A stretch of DNA of 64,000 bases, taken from assembly GCF_900115225.1 (NCBI RefSeq), contig NZ_FOVR01000015.1:59032-123031 (forward strand), read 5' to 3'. The notes below the pieces were generated by a model. The model ran no database searches and was not told the origin of the DNA. It saw only the letters and a program-made list of their open reading frames with translations. Source of the stretch: Cohaesibacter marisflavi. Its GTDB lineage: Bacteria > Pseudomonadota > Alphaproteobacteria > Rhizobiales > Cohaesibacteraceae. The translations under genes and the position numbers were made by a program. The stretch's first letter is position 1, and every line of letters starts with the position of its first letter. This document shows positions 29,797 to 40,100 of this stretch, piece after piece.

Positions 29797-30714
29797 ATGA
29801 TCAAGTCTCTATCCCGCTCCTATGACACCTTTCTAACGGCGCTTGCTCCCGCTATCTGGGGCAGCACCTATCTCGTCACCACAGAATTCCTGCCCGCTGG
29901 CTACCCGCTGACGCTTGCGGTGTTGCGTGCCCTGCCGGCGGGGCTGCTGCTCATGCTGCTGATCCGCGCTTTGCCACCGAGAGCCATGCTTGGCCGCCTC
30001 TTTTTGCTCGGAACACTGAATTTTGCGCTCTTCTGGAGCCTGCTTTTCGTGTCGGCCTATCGGCTCCCCGGCGGAGTGGCAGCAACATTGGGAGCAACAC
30101 AGCCGCTGATGGTGTTGTTGTTGGCCCGCTTTGCCCTGAGCATACCCTTGCGCACCGCTTCGGTGCTTGCGGCTCTTTGCGGCATTCTCGGCGTAGCCAT
30201 GTTGCTGATCGGGCCCGAGGCAAAGCTTGATACCATCGGCATCGCGGCGGGGCTTGGAGGGGCAGCCTCCATGGCGGCGGGCACTGTACTCAGTCGGAAA
30301 TGGCAGGCCAACGTCTCCCCGCTTACCTTCACCGCTTGGCAATTGACCGCCGGTGGCTTGATCCTTCTGCCAATCGCGCTCTTCTTCGAGCCAGCCTTAC
30401 CCGCCTTGAGCGCCACCAATCTGGTAGGGCTTGCATGGCTAGGCCTGATTGGCGCGGCCTTGACCTATTGGCTCTGGTTCCGCGGCGTTGCACGGCTGGA
30501 GCCGGGCGCGGTTTCCATGCTGGGCATGATGAGCCCGATCACGGCCGTTGCTTTGGGTTGGCTCTGGTTGGGACAATCACTCACGGGCCTTCAATTTGCC
30601 GGTGCTGCGCTTGTGATTGCATCGGTCTGGGCGGGGCAACGTTTCAACAAGCCCTCGGCTCGGCAGGAACAAGCGTCAGGCCCTCTCATCCTGAAAGAGA
30701 GAACGGATCCATGA
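29797..30714 (+). CDS. EamA/DMT-family transporter
   Basis: A 305-residue inner-membrane protein with ten predicted helices in two EamA repeats: the first from LAPAIWGSTYLVTTEFLPAG and the second from AAGLGGAASMAAGTVLSRKW. The motifs GATQPLMVLLLARF and MLGMMSPITAVALGWLWLGQ are typical. DMT carriers of this kind export amino acids, other metabolites or drugs; the substrate cannot be deduced. It ends in an ATGA overlap with the next gene, so the two are translationally coupled. Confidence 0.93.
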   Translation: MIKSLSRSYDTFLTALAPAIWGSTYLVTTEFLPAGYPLTLAVLRALPAGLLLMLLIRALPPRAMLGRLFLLGTLNFALFWSLLFVSAYRLPGGVAATLGATQPLMVLLLARFALSIPLRTASVLAALCGILGVAMLLIGPEAKLDTIGIAAGLGGAASMAAGTVLSRKWQANVSPLTFTAWQLTAGGLILLPIALFFEPALPALSATNLVGLAWLGLIGAALTYWLWFRGVARLEPGAVSMLGMMSPITAVALGWLWLGQSLTGLQFAGAALVIASVWAGQRFNKPSARQEQASGPLILKERTDP

Positions 30715-31430
30715 GTTCGCCACCACATCAAACACAGATCTGGCGTATGGCGAGGGCCGCCGGATGCCTCTATGTCGCAATTATCCTTCTGGGACTATCC
30801 GCAGAACTTGGCATCCGGTCGCAGCTCATCCAGCCTGATGATACTGCTGCGACAGTGAGTGCCATCCTCGCTCATGGTGGCCTGTTTCGTCTCGGTCTTG
30901 CTGCCGACCTCGTCATGGCTCTTAGCGATGCCGGGTTGGCGCTGCTGTTCTTCTTCATGTTTCGGGCAACCGCGCCCGCTCTGGCTTTATCAGCTATGGT
31001 GTTCCGCCTGCTGCAAACCGGGGTAATCGCGGTCAACCTGCTCAATCTGCAGGCCGCCTGGCTGCTGATAAACGGGTTTTCCGGCTCTCAGGCAACCATG
31101 GCGATGCAGTTTCTCCTCCTTCATGGCTATGGCTACGATCTGGGCCTGTTATTTTTTGGCGTGAATGGGCTGCTGATGGCTGCGCTCATCTGGCAATCGC
31201 GCCTTTTCAGCCGGGTTTTCGCTGTCGGGCTGGGGGTGGCCGGTGTCGTCTATCTTACCGGCAGCGGACTGCGCTTTCTGGTGCCCGATTTGGCCGACAA
31301 TTTCGAACCGGCCTATGGCATCCCGATACTGGCGGAAAGCCTGTTTTGCATCAGATTGCTCATCGGTTCTGGATTTGCCTCAAAGCGGTTGGGACGAGAG
31401 GCCACCCCGCATGCCGCGGAAGAGAAATGA
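30711..31430 (+). CDS. DUF4386-type membrane protein
   Basis: A 239-residue protein with about six hydrophobic helices. The opening RMARAAGCLYVAIILLGLSA and the later AADLVMALSDAGLALLFFFM, FRLLQTGVIAVNLL and YDLGLLFFGVNGLLMA fit the DUF4386 family. The frame is open much further upstream, but that part lies inside the EamA gene. The ATG at 30711 overlaps the EamA stop by 4 bp and is the likely start. The function of the family is unknown to me; coupling to an exporter gene suggests a membrane role. Confidence 0.82.
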   Translation: MSSPPHQTQIWRMARAAGCLYVAIILLGLSAELGIRSQLIQPDDTAATVSAILAHGGLFRLGLAADLVMALSDAGLALLFFFMFRATAPALALSAMVFRLLQTGVIAVNLLNLQAAWLLINGFSGSQATMAMQFLLLHGYGYDLGLLFFGVNGLLMAALIWQSRLFSRVFAVGLGVAGVVYLTGSGLRFLVPDLADNFEPAYGIPILAESLFCIRLLIGSGFASKRLGREATPHAAEEK

Positions 31431-31568
31431 CACACAGTTGGCGCATCTGAAAGTTGCGCAATGGTGGGCGCTTAAATATGGTTGAGCAACAGGGTGATTT
31501 GTTCGCATAGTCTGGGGACAGCCGGTCTGACTCCATTCACCCGTTCTGCCAACCTCAAGAGCCTCATC

Positions 31569-32684
31569 ATGCGCTTTATTCATTGCGCCGACTTCCATCT
31601 CGGCAAACCTTTCGGAACGTTCGACGAGGACACCCGCGCAGCGCTGAAGACGGCACGCCTGGACGCCTTGCGCGCCACGGGCAATCTGGCGATGGAACGG
31701 GGAGCAGAGCTGGTGCTGATTGCTGGCGACACCTTTGATGCGGAGGCACCGCCCTCACGGCTGGTCCGGCGTGCCATTGATATCATGGCAGACTTTTCGT
31801 CCATCACATGGATCTGGATGCCGGGCAATCACGATTCCCTTGCCGCGGTTGATCTGTGGGAGCGGATCGAACGGGACAGGCCGGAAAATGTCATTCTCGC
31901 CACAAAGGCCGAGGTGATCGAAATCGGGCAGGATGTGGCCATTTTGCCTGCGCCGCCCGCTGTCAGAAGCCCCGGCTTTGACCTCACAGACTGGATGACG
32001 CGCGCTGAGACGGGCGATCGCATCCGGATTGGCCTTGCCCATGGCGGGGTGACCGATTTCGGCTCGGAAGATGGCGGGCTGGCAACCATTCCGCCGGACA
32101 GGGCCGAGCAATCAGATCTTGACTATCTGGCACTTGGCGATTGGCATGGCCAAATGGCCATCGGGCAGAAGACATGGTATGCGGGCTCCCCCGAGGCAGA
32201 CGGCTTCAAAGGGCATAGTGAGGCCGGTGTGCTGTTGGTCAGCATTGATGCGCGTGGAACGGCGCCGCGCGTCGAGCCCATTCCTTTGGGGCGCTACAAG
32301 TGGCATCGGCTGGAGGTCAGCTTTTTTGCGGGTAGCGATCCGGTGGAAAGCATGATGATGGCTCTGCCTGAAGCAGACCGCGCCCACGCCCTCATCAAGC
32401 TCATCGGCTCGGGTCGCCTGACGCTTAGTGAATTGGCCCGCCTCAAGGAAGCCTGCGACGGGATCGCGGACGCCTTCCACTATTTCGATGCCGACTTGAT
32501 GAAAATCGGCATCAAGCAGAATGAGGATGATCTCGACCTTATCGCAGAAAGTGGCGCCCTCAGGGTAGCCGCAGAAAGCCTTTTGGCCGAAACCTCGACC
32601 GACGGGCGGACAGAGGAGGATGCGCACATCGCTCAGCAGGCACTGTCGCACCTGTTCCATCTGGCGCAGGAGGTGGACCAATGA
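31569..32684 (+). CDS. SbcD/YhaO-like metallophosphoesterase (DNA repair exonuclease subunit)
   Basis: A 371-residue calcineurin-like phosphoesterase with all metal-binding blocks: CADFHLGKPFG, LIAGDTFD, MPGNHDS, LAHGGV and LGDWHGQ. The frame is open from 31482, but the family begins at MRFIHCADFHLG, so I chose the ATG at 31569; a moderate AAGAG lies upstream. It overlaps by 4 bp (ATGA) with the SbcC-like ATPase gene, the usual pairing. Together they should form an Mre11/Rad50-type nuclease complex that opens or processes DNA ends. The length and cap region fit the YhaO branch rather than classical SbcD. Confidence 0.9.
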   Translation: MRFIHCADFHLGKPFGTFDEDTRAALKTARLDALRATGNLAMERGAELVLIAGDTFDAEAPPSRLVRRAIDIMADFSSITWIWMPGNHDSLAAVDLWERIERDRPENVILATKAEVIEIGQDVAILPAPPAVRSPGFDLTDWMTRAETGDRIRIGLAHGGVTDFGSEDGGLATIPPDRAEQSDLDYLALGDWHGQMAIGQKTWYAGSPEADGFKGHSEAGVLLVSIDARGTAPRVEPIPLGRYKWHRLEVSFFAGSDPVESMMMALPEADRAHALIKLIGSGRLTLSELARLKEACDGIADAFHYFDADLMKIGIKQNEDDLDLIAESGALRVAAESLLAETSTDGRTEEDAHIAQQALSHLFHLAQEVDQ

Positions 32685-35344
32685 GATTACGCAAACTGAT
32701 CCTGCATAATGTTCGCCGCTTTGCCGACAAGACCGTCACTCTCGGCCCCTTTGGCGATGGGCTCACCACCATCACCGAAGAAAATGAACGCGGCAAGAGC
32801 ACCTTTTTTGATGCCCTTCATGCCCTGATTTTTCATGACTATGGGTCAGCCCGCAAAGAAATCCGGGACTTGCAGCCCTATTCGGGCGGAGCGGTTCAGA
32901 TTGCGGCGGAAATCGAGCTTGGCAGTGAGGCCTATCGCATCGAAAAACTCTTCAATCTGAAGAAGGCAGGCTCGTCTGCGCGGATCATCAGTCTTGCAAC
33001 CGGCGCCATTCTCAAGCAGGCCGACGATGCCGAGCAGTGGATTCACGATACCATTCTGAGCAGCAGCAAGGGACCGGTGGGTCTGCTCTGGGTTCGGCAG
33101 GGAACCGTCGGTGTCGATGCGGCAAAGGCTGAAGCCGAAGGGGTTGATGCCCGCCGCGATGTCATGTCCAGCGTTCGTGGCCAGATCGATGCCGTAACCG
33201 GCGGGCGGCGCATGGACACGATATTGCAGCGCTGCCGCAGCGAACTGGACGCAATAGCCACCAAGGGCGGCAAGCCAAAGGCTGGCAGCCAATGGAAGGA
33301 AGCCGAAGATCTGGCCGAAAGCCTGCGAGAGCAACAGGCCAAACTGCAAAAATCCGTCGATGCCCTCAGCCACGATCTGGAGATGAAGAAGCGGCTTACC
33401 AAGCGCCTGCGTGAGCTCAATGACCCTGCCCTTCGCGCAAGGCGCGGTGATGCGATCAAGGCAAGCCAGGCTGAGCTTGCCGCCGCGCGGGATCATGACC
33501 GTCGCATCAAGGAAGCCGAGCAGGGTCTCAAGCTTCTGATGGCTCAGGAGCAGGATATCGAGCGCACCATTAAGGAGATTGGCTCCCTGCGCGACAGACG
33601 TGAAGCCTTGCGCCAAGCCATCAGCGAGCGCGAAGCCACACTGGCAAAAATCAAACAGGCCAAGGCGCAAGTGCAGGCGGCCATGGCGCAGCAACAGGCA
33701 ACCATCAGCGAAAAAGAAGCCGAAAGATGCTCTTTGAGTGACGCCTTAACCCGTGCCCGCCAGCAGGAACGCTCTCGTGAGAAACGGCGACGCCTGATCG
33801 CGCTTGGGACTCTCCTTGCCAGCCTTCAGGAACCGCTCTCCCGTCTGGCCGAGGCGGAGCGCATTCTCAAGATGCCCACCGCTTCGCCAGCAGATCTGGA
33901 ACGCCTTGCCAACCTTGAGCATCGGCGGGACATCGCCCGAGAAAAGCGCAAGATCCATTTTTCCAGCTTTTTGCTTTCCTCGCAGGGCGAGCAAGCAAAG
34001 TGCGCAAGCGCAATCCTGCCAGATGGCGAAGCCCAGCTCATTGATCGCCCGCTCGATATTACGCTGCCGGGCTTTGGCGGGATCCAGTTGCGACCGGCAG
34101 AAGGAGCGGCACAAGCCATCGAAGACCCAGACGCCTTGCAAGCGGAGATCAATGCCACGCTCGGCGCGCTCGGGTTTGAAACGGTAACAGCTGCAAGAGC
34201 TGCCCATGACGTCCATCGCAAGGCGCAGGATGCCAAACAGCTGGCGCAGGCACAGATCCGGGCCAGTGCGCCAGACGGGCGGGAAGCATTAAGACGCGAG
34301 CAAGACCAGCTATGCACCGAGCTTGGATGCAGCATTGAACAGGCTGCGTCCTTGTTGGTTGATGACAATGCCAACGCGCCGCGCACCTTAGAAACAATGG
34401 AACATGGCCTACGTGATTTGGACGAGGCACTGTCCGCACTTCGTGGGTCTCTGCCCAAGCTTCAAGACCGTTTCACCCATGCGGCCAATGCCTTGACCGA
34501 AGCGGAGGTTCTGTTGGGAGAAAGGCGCAAGGCACTGGCTGATCTCGCCCCCCCTGCCGATGAAGAAGCACAGCTTGACCAGAGCATTCGGGCAAGAAAC
34601 GAACTGGCGCCAAAACTCGCCACAGCCCGTGCGCAAGTCAACCAGCTTCAGCAGCAGGCGCCCGATCTTGCCGCCGCCGATGCCGCCCATCAACGGGCGC
34701 TTCAGGCTGACGAACAGGACCGGAAGGAAATTCACCTGCAGGAGACGGAACTGGCGCGGCTCAATGGTGCCATTCAGACCCAATCTGAAGGAGCCGTTGA
34801 AGAAAAGCTCGCAGAGGTCAGCGGCAGGCTAACCCGCGCTTTAGAGAGGGCGGCGCAGTTTGCCAGCCACGCCAAGGCCATCGACTTGTTGATCACCCAT
34901 CTCGAAGCCGCCCGGGCACAAGCGCAGGAAACCTATTTCGAGCCGATCCGACAGGAATTGTTGCCCCTGTTGCGCCAATTGCATGCAGGTGCTGACTTCC
35001 AGATTGATGCCGACAAGCTGCTGATCGACACCATCACGCGCAACGGCATCACCGACAAGGTTGATGTGCTTTCCGGCGGGGCCTATGAGCAGATTGCCAT
35101 TCTAACCCGTCTGGCCTTTGCCAAGCTGTTTGCCAAGCGTGGCAGTCATGTTCCGATTATTCTCGATGATGCATTGGTGCATACGGACGATGAGCGCATT
35201 TCCACCATGTTCAACATGCTGGCCCAGATGGCCAAGGATCAGCAGATCATTGTTCTGAGTTGCCGCACCCGGGCCTTCTCGGACCTTGGGGGTGAGCGGG
35301 CCTTCATCAGTGAGGGACGAGAAGACAGCCCAAGAGAGCATTAA
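32681..35344 (+). CDS. SbcC/YhaN-like AAA ATPase (Rad50-type)
   Basis: An 887-residue ATPase. Walker A is ENERGKSTFFDAL near residue 36. A long coiled coil, rich in E, Q, A and R, runs from about 200 to 400 and again from about 550 to 760. The C-terminal ABC signature is VLSGGAYEQIAIL and Walker B is VPIILDDALVHTDD. No clear CXXC zinc hook is visible between the coils, which fits the YhaN branch rather than SbcC/Rad50 proper. It is translated together with the upstream nuclease gene. Expected role: ATP-dependent control of the nuclease at DNA ends or during replication stress. Confidence 0.9.
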   Translation: MRLRKLILHNVRRFADKTVTLGPFGDGLTTITEENERGKSTFFDALHALIFHDYGSARKEIRDLQPYSGGAVQIAAEIELGSEAYRIEKLFNLKKAGSSARIISLATGAILKQADDAEQWIHDTILSSSKGPVGLLWVRQGTVGVDAAKAEAEGVDARRDVMSSVRGQIDAVTGGRRMDTILQRCRSELDAIATKGGKPKAGSQWKEAEDLAESLREQQAKLQKSVDALSHDLEMKKRLTKRLRELNDPALRARRGDAIKASQAELAAARDHDRRIKEAEQGLKLLMAQEQDIERTIKEIGSLRDRREALRQAISEREATLAKIKQAKAQVQAAMAQQQATISEKEAERCSLSDALTRARQQERSREKRRRLIALGTLLASLQEPLSRLAEAERILKMPTASPADLERLANLEHRRDIAREKRKIHFSSFLLSSQGEQAKCASAILPDGEAQLIDRPLDITLPGFGGIQLRPAEGAAQAIEDPDALQAEINATLGALGFETVTAARAAHDVHRKAQDAKQLAQAQIRASAPDGREALRREQDQLCTELGCSIEQAASLLVDDNANAPRTLETMEHGLRDLDEALSALRGSLPKLQDRFTHAANALTEAEVLLGERRKALADLAPPADEEAQLDQSIRARNELAPKLATARAQVNQLQQQAPDLAAADAAHQRALQADEQDRKEIHLQETELARLNGAIQTQSEGAVEEKLAEVSGRLTRALERAAQFASHAKAIDLLITHLEAARAQAQETYFEPIRQELLPLLRQLHAGADFQIDADKLLIDTITRNGITDKVDVLSGGAYEQIAILTRLAFAKLFAKRGSHVPIILDDALVHTDDERISTMFNMLAQMAKDQQIIVLSCRTRAFSDLGGERAFISEGREDSPREH

Positions 35345-35356
35345 GGATCAAGGCGG

Positions 35357-35415
35357 CCCGGCATCGCTTTGCTTTGCTTTGCTTTGCTTTGCTTTGCTTT
35401 GGCAAGGATGCCGGG
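35357..35415. repeat. Hairpin with seven tandem GCTTT repeats in its loop
   Basis: A perfect 9-bp inverted repeat CCCGGCATC (35357-35365) / GATGCCGGG (35407-35415) encloses seven exact copies of the pentamer GCTTT (35366-35400). It lies between the convergent SbcC-like and stress protein genes. It may act in termination. The pentamer run is a likely slippage site, so copy number may vary between isolates. Confidence 0.85.
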
Positions 35416-35464
35416 ATGCTTTACCCGTCACACCATCAAAAACCTGATGGCAGGCGCCCTCGTC

Positions 35465-36301
35465 CTAGTGAGCCATCAAGACTGGCAGGGTCGGATCTTT
35501 CATGAAGGCTTCTGTGACACCGCCAAAGATCCGCTCCCTCAGGCGCGAATGCCCGTAAGCGCCCATAACAATCATGTCGGCCTGCACGGCCTGCGCATGC
35601 TGCTTGACGAGCTTGTCCTGATCCTGCCCATCGCTCGAGAGCACATCAACGCTGACATTGACATCATGACGGGCCAGATAGGTGGCGAGATCCGCTCCGG
35701 GTTCTTCGCCGCTTTCTTCTACGCGCGCAACAGGATCAACCATCAGAATGGTCACGTTGGTTCCCTTTTTCATCAGGCCCAGCGCACTATAAATGGCGCG
35801 GGATGCTTCATCGCCGGAGTTCCAGGCGATCATCATCCTTTCTGGCTTGAGAGTGGCTTTGCCATCTTTGGGAACAATCAGAACCGGTCGGGTTGAGCGG
35901 AAAATCGCCCCTTCGATTACCGGCTGAAGGGCGATCCGGTTTTTCATGATGGAATTGCTCAACACAAGCAGATCGCTAAAGTGGGCACGCAAGGCGATTT
36001 CGTCTTCAAGCATCGCCTCTAGTAGATATTCGTGCTCGACATTATAGGATATCCCTTGAGACTCAAGAATATCCCGCGCACTTGAGACGCGCACAGAGAG
36101 GGCTTCAGCTTCGCTGTCTCTTTCCTTGGCCCAGAGCAGGAAGCCTGCGTCGGCATATTCACCCACGGGCGGGTAGGTGGACAGCCCCATTACGATGAGA
36201 GACAGGTGGGCGTCGACTTCAGCACACAAGCCCGCGACCAGTTTGATCTCGGAGTCCGGAGTGTTGGCCGTGCAAATACTCAGTATCGTTCTGATAGCCA
36301 T
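35465..36301 (-). CDS. Universal stress protein, tandem UspA domains
   Basis: A 278-residue cytosolic protein with two Usp folds. The first ends in RSTRPVLIVPKD and the second carries MVMGAYGHSRLRERIFGG-type nucleotide-binding residues (seen as VMGAYGHSRLRERIFGG) and ends LPVLMAH. The first half lacks a clear GX2GX9G motif, so only the second domain probably binds ATP. The frame opens at 36328, but the ATG at 36301 has AAGGAGG at ideal spacing. A single gene, convergent with the SbcC-like gene; likely a general stress protein. Confidence 0.92.
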   Translation of the reverse strand: MAIRTILSICTANTPDSEIKLVAGLCAEVDAHLSLIVMGLSTYPPVGEYADAGFLLWAKERDSEAEALSVRVSSARDILESQGISYNVEHEYLLEAMLEDEIALRAHFSDLLVLSNSIMKNRIALQPVIEGAIFRSTRPVLIVPKDGKATLKPERMMIAWNSGDEASRAIYSALGLMKKGTNVTILMVDPVARVEESGEEPGADLATYLARHDVNVSVDVLSSDGQDQDKLVKQHAQAVQADMIVMGAYGHSRLRERIFGGVTEAFMKDPTLPVLMAH

Positions 36302-36430
36302 GATAACCTCCTTATGGATACTCATCACGGCCCCATTCTACCAGCAATCCGGATAGGCTTGTATGAGACTTAATAGGCGTAAAATCAGCCGCTTGGCGAA
36401 TAATCCGAGGCCACTTACCGGAGGTTGACG

Positions 36431-36958
36431 CTACATAGCGGCGGCGGCTCTTGCGGCCTGATCATAATTGCCCGAGACCATGCGCAAGGTGGAGGCAACC
36501 TGAGACAATTCTTTTTCATCCAGCCCGAGCGCCTTCATTGGCTTGATCAGCAGAGCTTCGCGCAGCCTTTTATATTCCAGACAGGCGTCTTCTCCGGCGG
36601 GGGTGATTTCGGCGATCTTTTCCTTGCCTCTCTTGCCCGAGGCAACCAATCCGGCTTTTTCGAGTTTTTTCAAGGCATAAGCAACGGTGTGCGTGTCTTC
36701 CACATTCAGCACCAGACAGATATCGGACAGGGTTTTGGAGCGCCCCCGATGGTTGACACTGTGCAGCACGATGACATCAAGTGGACCAAGGCCTTCAGTG
36801 CCACTGGCCGCCATGCAGCGCTCGATCCAGCGATGATAGGCATTGACCATCATGGTGAGCGCAAATTCCACCTCCGAAAGCGCAGGCATGGCCCCTGATG
36901 CCAGATGCGAAGCGGCAACGACCGGGCCGATTTGTTTCTCCGTGCTATCCATGCTCAT
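36431..36958 (-). CDS. MarR-type winged-helix regulator
   Basis: A 175-residue DNA-binding protein. A helical N-terminus (ALTMMVNAYHRWIERCMAA) leads into a winged HTH with LGPLDVIVLHSVNHRGRSKT and DTHTVAYALKKLEKAGLVAS, followed by a wing (KRGKEKIAEITPAGEDA). This is the MarR/HTH_27 pattern. The ATG at 36958 has AGAGGGG upstream; the longer frame to 37045 has no support. It is divergent from the fused hydantoinase/oxoprolinase gene, with a 16-bp palindrome between them, so that gene is the probable target. Confidence 0.88.
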   Translation of the reverse strand: MSMDSTEKQIGPVVAASHLASGAMPALSEVEFALTMMVNAYHRWIERCMAASGTEGLGPLDVIVLHSVNHRGRSKTLSDICLVLNVEDTHTVAYALKKLEKAGLVASGKRGKEKIAEITPAGEDACLEYKRLREALLIKPMKALGLDEKELSQVASTLRMVSGNYDQAARAAAAM

Positions 36959-37081
36959 GAGTTTTCCCCTCTTATCCCGTTGCAATTTTCCCGTCATTTT
37001 GCACCAGAGATACCTGCATTGCATCGATCTGGCGATTGGGATCATGCAAACTGCTTGACCACCTTAAACTTTTGTATATAG

Positions 37082-37097
37082 ATTTTATCGATAAAAT
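37082..37097. promoter_or_regulatory. Candidate MarR operator
   Basis: A perfect 16-bp AT-rich palindrome ATTTTATCGATAAAAT lies between the divergent MarR and hydantoinase genes. TTTTGT and ACAAAA flank it in near-symmetric positions. The symmetry and length suit a dimeric winged-helix regulator. Assignment to this MarR protein is by position only. Confidence 0.55.
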
Positions 37098-37183
37098 ATA
37101 GACAAAATGTCAAAATAAAGCAATCACAGACCACGCCTTCCAACCCTAACAAAAGTGGTCTGCCATAAGCCAGAGGTATTGAT

Positions 37184-40100
37184 ATGTCAGGAAAGTGGGA
37201 TTTTTGGATCGACCGTGGTGGCACCTTCACGGATGTTGTCGGTCGGTCGCCAGAGGGCACTTTGCATCCGCACAAGCTTTTGTCCGAAAATCCGGAAGCC
37301 TACCGCGACGCCGCCATTCAGGGCATTCGCGATCTACTGGGCGTGAAAACCGGAGATCCGATCCCTTCCGATCAGATCGACTCGGTGAAAATGGGCACAA
37401 CAGTTGCCACCAACGCGCTTCTTGAACGCAAAGGCGAGCCGACCGCCCTGTTTATCACGAAGGGCTTTCGCGATGCGCTAGAAATCGGCTATCAGGCGCG
37501 CCCGGAGATCTTTGCCAAGGAGATCATCAAACCCGAGCTGCTGTATCACGATGTCTATGAAATAGATGAGCGCATTCGGGCGGATGGCTCGGTGGAGACG
37601 CCACTTGACGAAGCGTGCGCTCGGACCAGCATGCAATCGGCGTGGGATGCGGGCATCCGCAGCATCGCCATTGTTCTTATGCACGCCTATGCCTATCCTC
37701 AGCATGAATTGCTGCTGGAAACACTGGCCAGAGAAATCGGCTTTACACAAATCTCCGTTTCCCATCAGGTATCCCCGCTGATGAAACTGGTGGGCCGAGG
37801 CGACACCACTGTCGTGGATGCCTATCTCTCGCCCATTCTGCGCCGCTATGTGGAACAGGTGCAAGAAGAACTGGGCGAAGGCCCGCGCCTGATGTTCATG
37901 CAGTCTTCCGGCGGATTGACCGCAGCCAATCTGTTTCAGGGCAAGGATGCTATTCTTTCCGGTCCTGCTGGCGGGGTTGTCGGCGCGGTCGAGACCGCCC
38001 GCATGGCAGGCTTTGAAAAGATCATCGGGTTTGACATGGGTGGGACATCCACCGATGTCTGCCATTTTGACGGCGAATATGAACGCGCCTTTGAAACCGA
38101 GGTCGCCGGTGTTCGCATGCGCGCCCCAATGATGATGATCCATACGGTGGCTGCCGGTGGTGGCTCCATCCTTCATTACAAGGACGAACGCTTTCAGGTC
38201 GGCCCCGATTCTGCGGGCGCCAATCCCGGCCCGGCCTGCTATCGACGCGGAGGGCCGCTGACGGTTACCGATGCCAACCTGATGACAGGCAAACTGGCAA
38301 CGGACTTCTTCCCCCAGATTTTCGGCCCCAATCAGGATCAGCCTCTTGATAAAACCGTCGTGCGGGAGAAATTCGCCGCTCTGGCTCAAAAGGTCGGTGA
38401 TAATCGCAGCCCCGAAGATGTCGCGGATGGCTTTCTCAAGATCGCCGTTGAGAATATGGCCAATGCCATCAAGAAAATTTCGGTTCAGCGCGGCTATGAC
38501 GTCACCTCCTATGCCCTTGTCTGCTTTGGTGGTGCGGGCGGTCAGACAGGCTGCCGCGTGGCCGATAGCCTTGGCATGAAGACCGTGGTGCTGCACCCCT
38601 TCTCGGGCATCCTTTCAGCCTATGGCATGGGGCTTGCCGATATCCGCGCCGACCGGCAGCAATCCGTGGTCAAGCGGTTGGAGGAGAGCCTCATTCCTGA
38701 CCTTGAAGCGCTAAGAGACGGTCTCGCCCTGCAGACCGAAGAAGAACTGGAACGGCAGGCTGTTCCGGCAGACAAGCGGCAGACGCGCACCATTGTGCAT
38801 CTGCGCTATGAAGGATCAGACACCTCCTTGCCGGTTCATTTCGGAGCTGTATCGGAAATGAAAGCGGCCTTCGAGCAGGCACATAAGGCCCAATTCGGCT
38901 TTGCCTATTCCGACAAGGAGATTGTCGCCGAAACACTGGATGTGGAAACCACCGGTGGCGGAGCAGGCCTCATCGAGCCGGATCTGACGCTTTCCAGCGA
39001 GACCCCGGAGGCTGCCGCTGCAACACGCATCTACGCAGAAGGCGAATGGCACGACACCTCCATCTACAAGCGCGATAGGCTGAAACCCGGCATGACCGTT
39101 ACTGGCCCAGCCATCCTTGTGGAATCCCACGCAACGATCGTCGTGGAAGATGGCTGGCAGGCCAAGCTCAATGCCAAGGATCATGTGGTGCTCAGCCGCA
39201 TCGTGCCTCTGCAAAGAGACAAGGCCATCGGTACCCAAGCCGATCCGGTGATGCTGGAAGTCTTCAACAATCTGTTCATGTCGATAGCGGAACAGATGGG
39301 GGTAACCCTGCAAAAGACGGCTTATTCGGTCAACATCAAGGAACGGCTCGACTTCTCCTGCGCCATCTTTGACGCCAAAGGAGCCCTGGTTGCCAACGCA
39401 CCGCACATGCCGGTGCATCTGGGCTCAATGGGCCGGTCCGTGGAAACCGTCATCAAGCTCAACGAAGGCAACATCAAGCCCGGCGATGCGTTCGCCCTCA
39501 ATGCGCCTTATAATGGCGGTACGCATTTGCCCGATATTACCGTCGTCACGCCGGTGTTTGATGACGAGGGCGAGAGCATTCTGTTCTGGGCTGCTTCGCG
39601 CGGTCACCATGCCGATGTCGGCGGCACCGCTCCCGGCTCCATGACACCGCTTGCCACCACCGTGGACGAAGAAGGCGTGCTGTTTGACAATTTCAAGATT
39701 GTCGATCAGGGCCATTTTCGCGAGGCAGCTCTAAGGGACTTGCTGACAGATCACGCCTATCCAGCCAGAAATCCGCACCAGAATATCGCAGACCTTTCCG
39801 CCCAGATCGCGGCCAACGAGAAGGGCATTCAGGAAGTGCGGAAGATGGTCGCCAACTTCGGGCTGGATGTGGTGGAAGCCTATATGGGCTATGTTCAGGA
39901 CAATGCCGAGGAAAGCGTGCGGCGTGTCATCGAGGCGCTCAAGGATTCCGAATGTGAGTATCATACGGATCAGGGCTCCGTCATTCATGTGAGGATCACG
40001 GTCAATAAGGAAAAGCGGGAAGCAACCGTGGACTTTACCGGCACAACCGGCGTCAAGGCCAACAATTTCAATGCGCCGGAACCCGTGACACGGGCAGCAA

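Noticed and set aside
35366..35400. Possible CRISPR or phage-type repeat array
   Set aside because: The repeat unit is only five bases in direct tandem, with no spacers and no cas genes.
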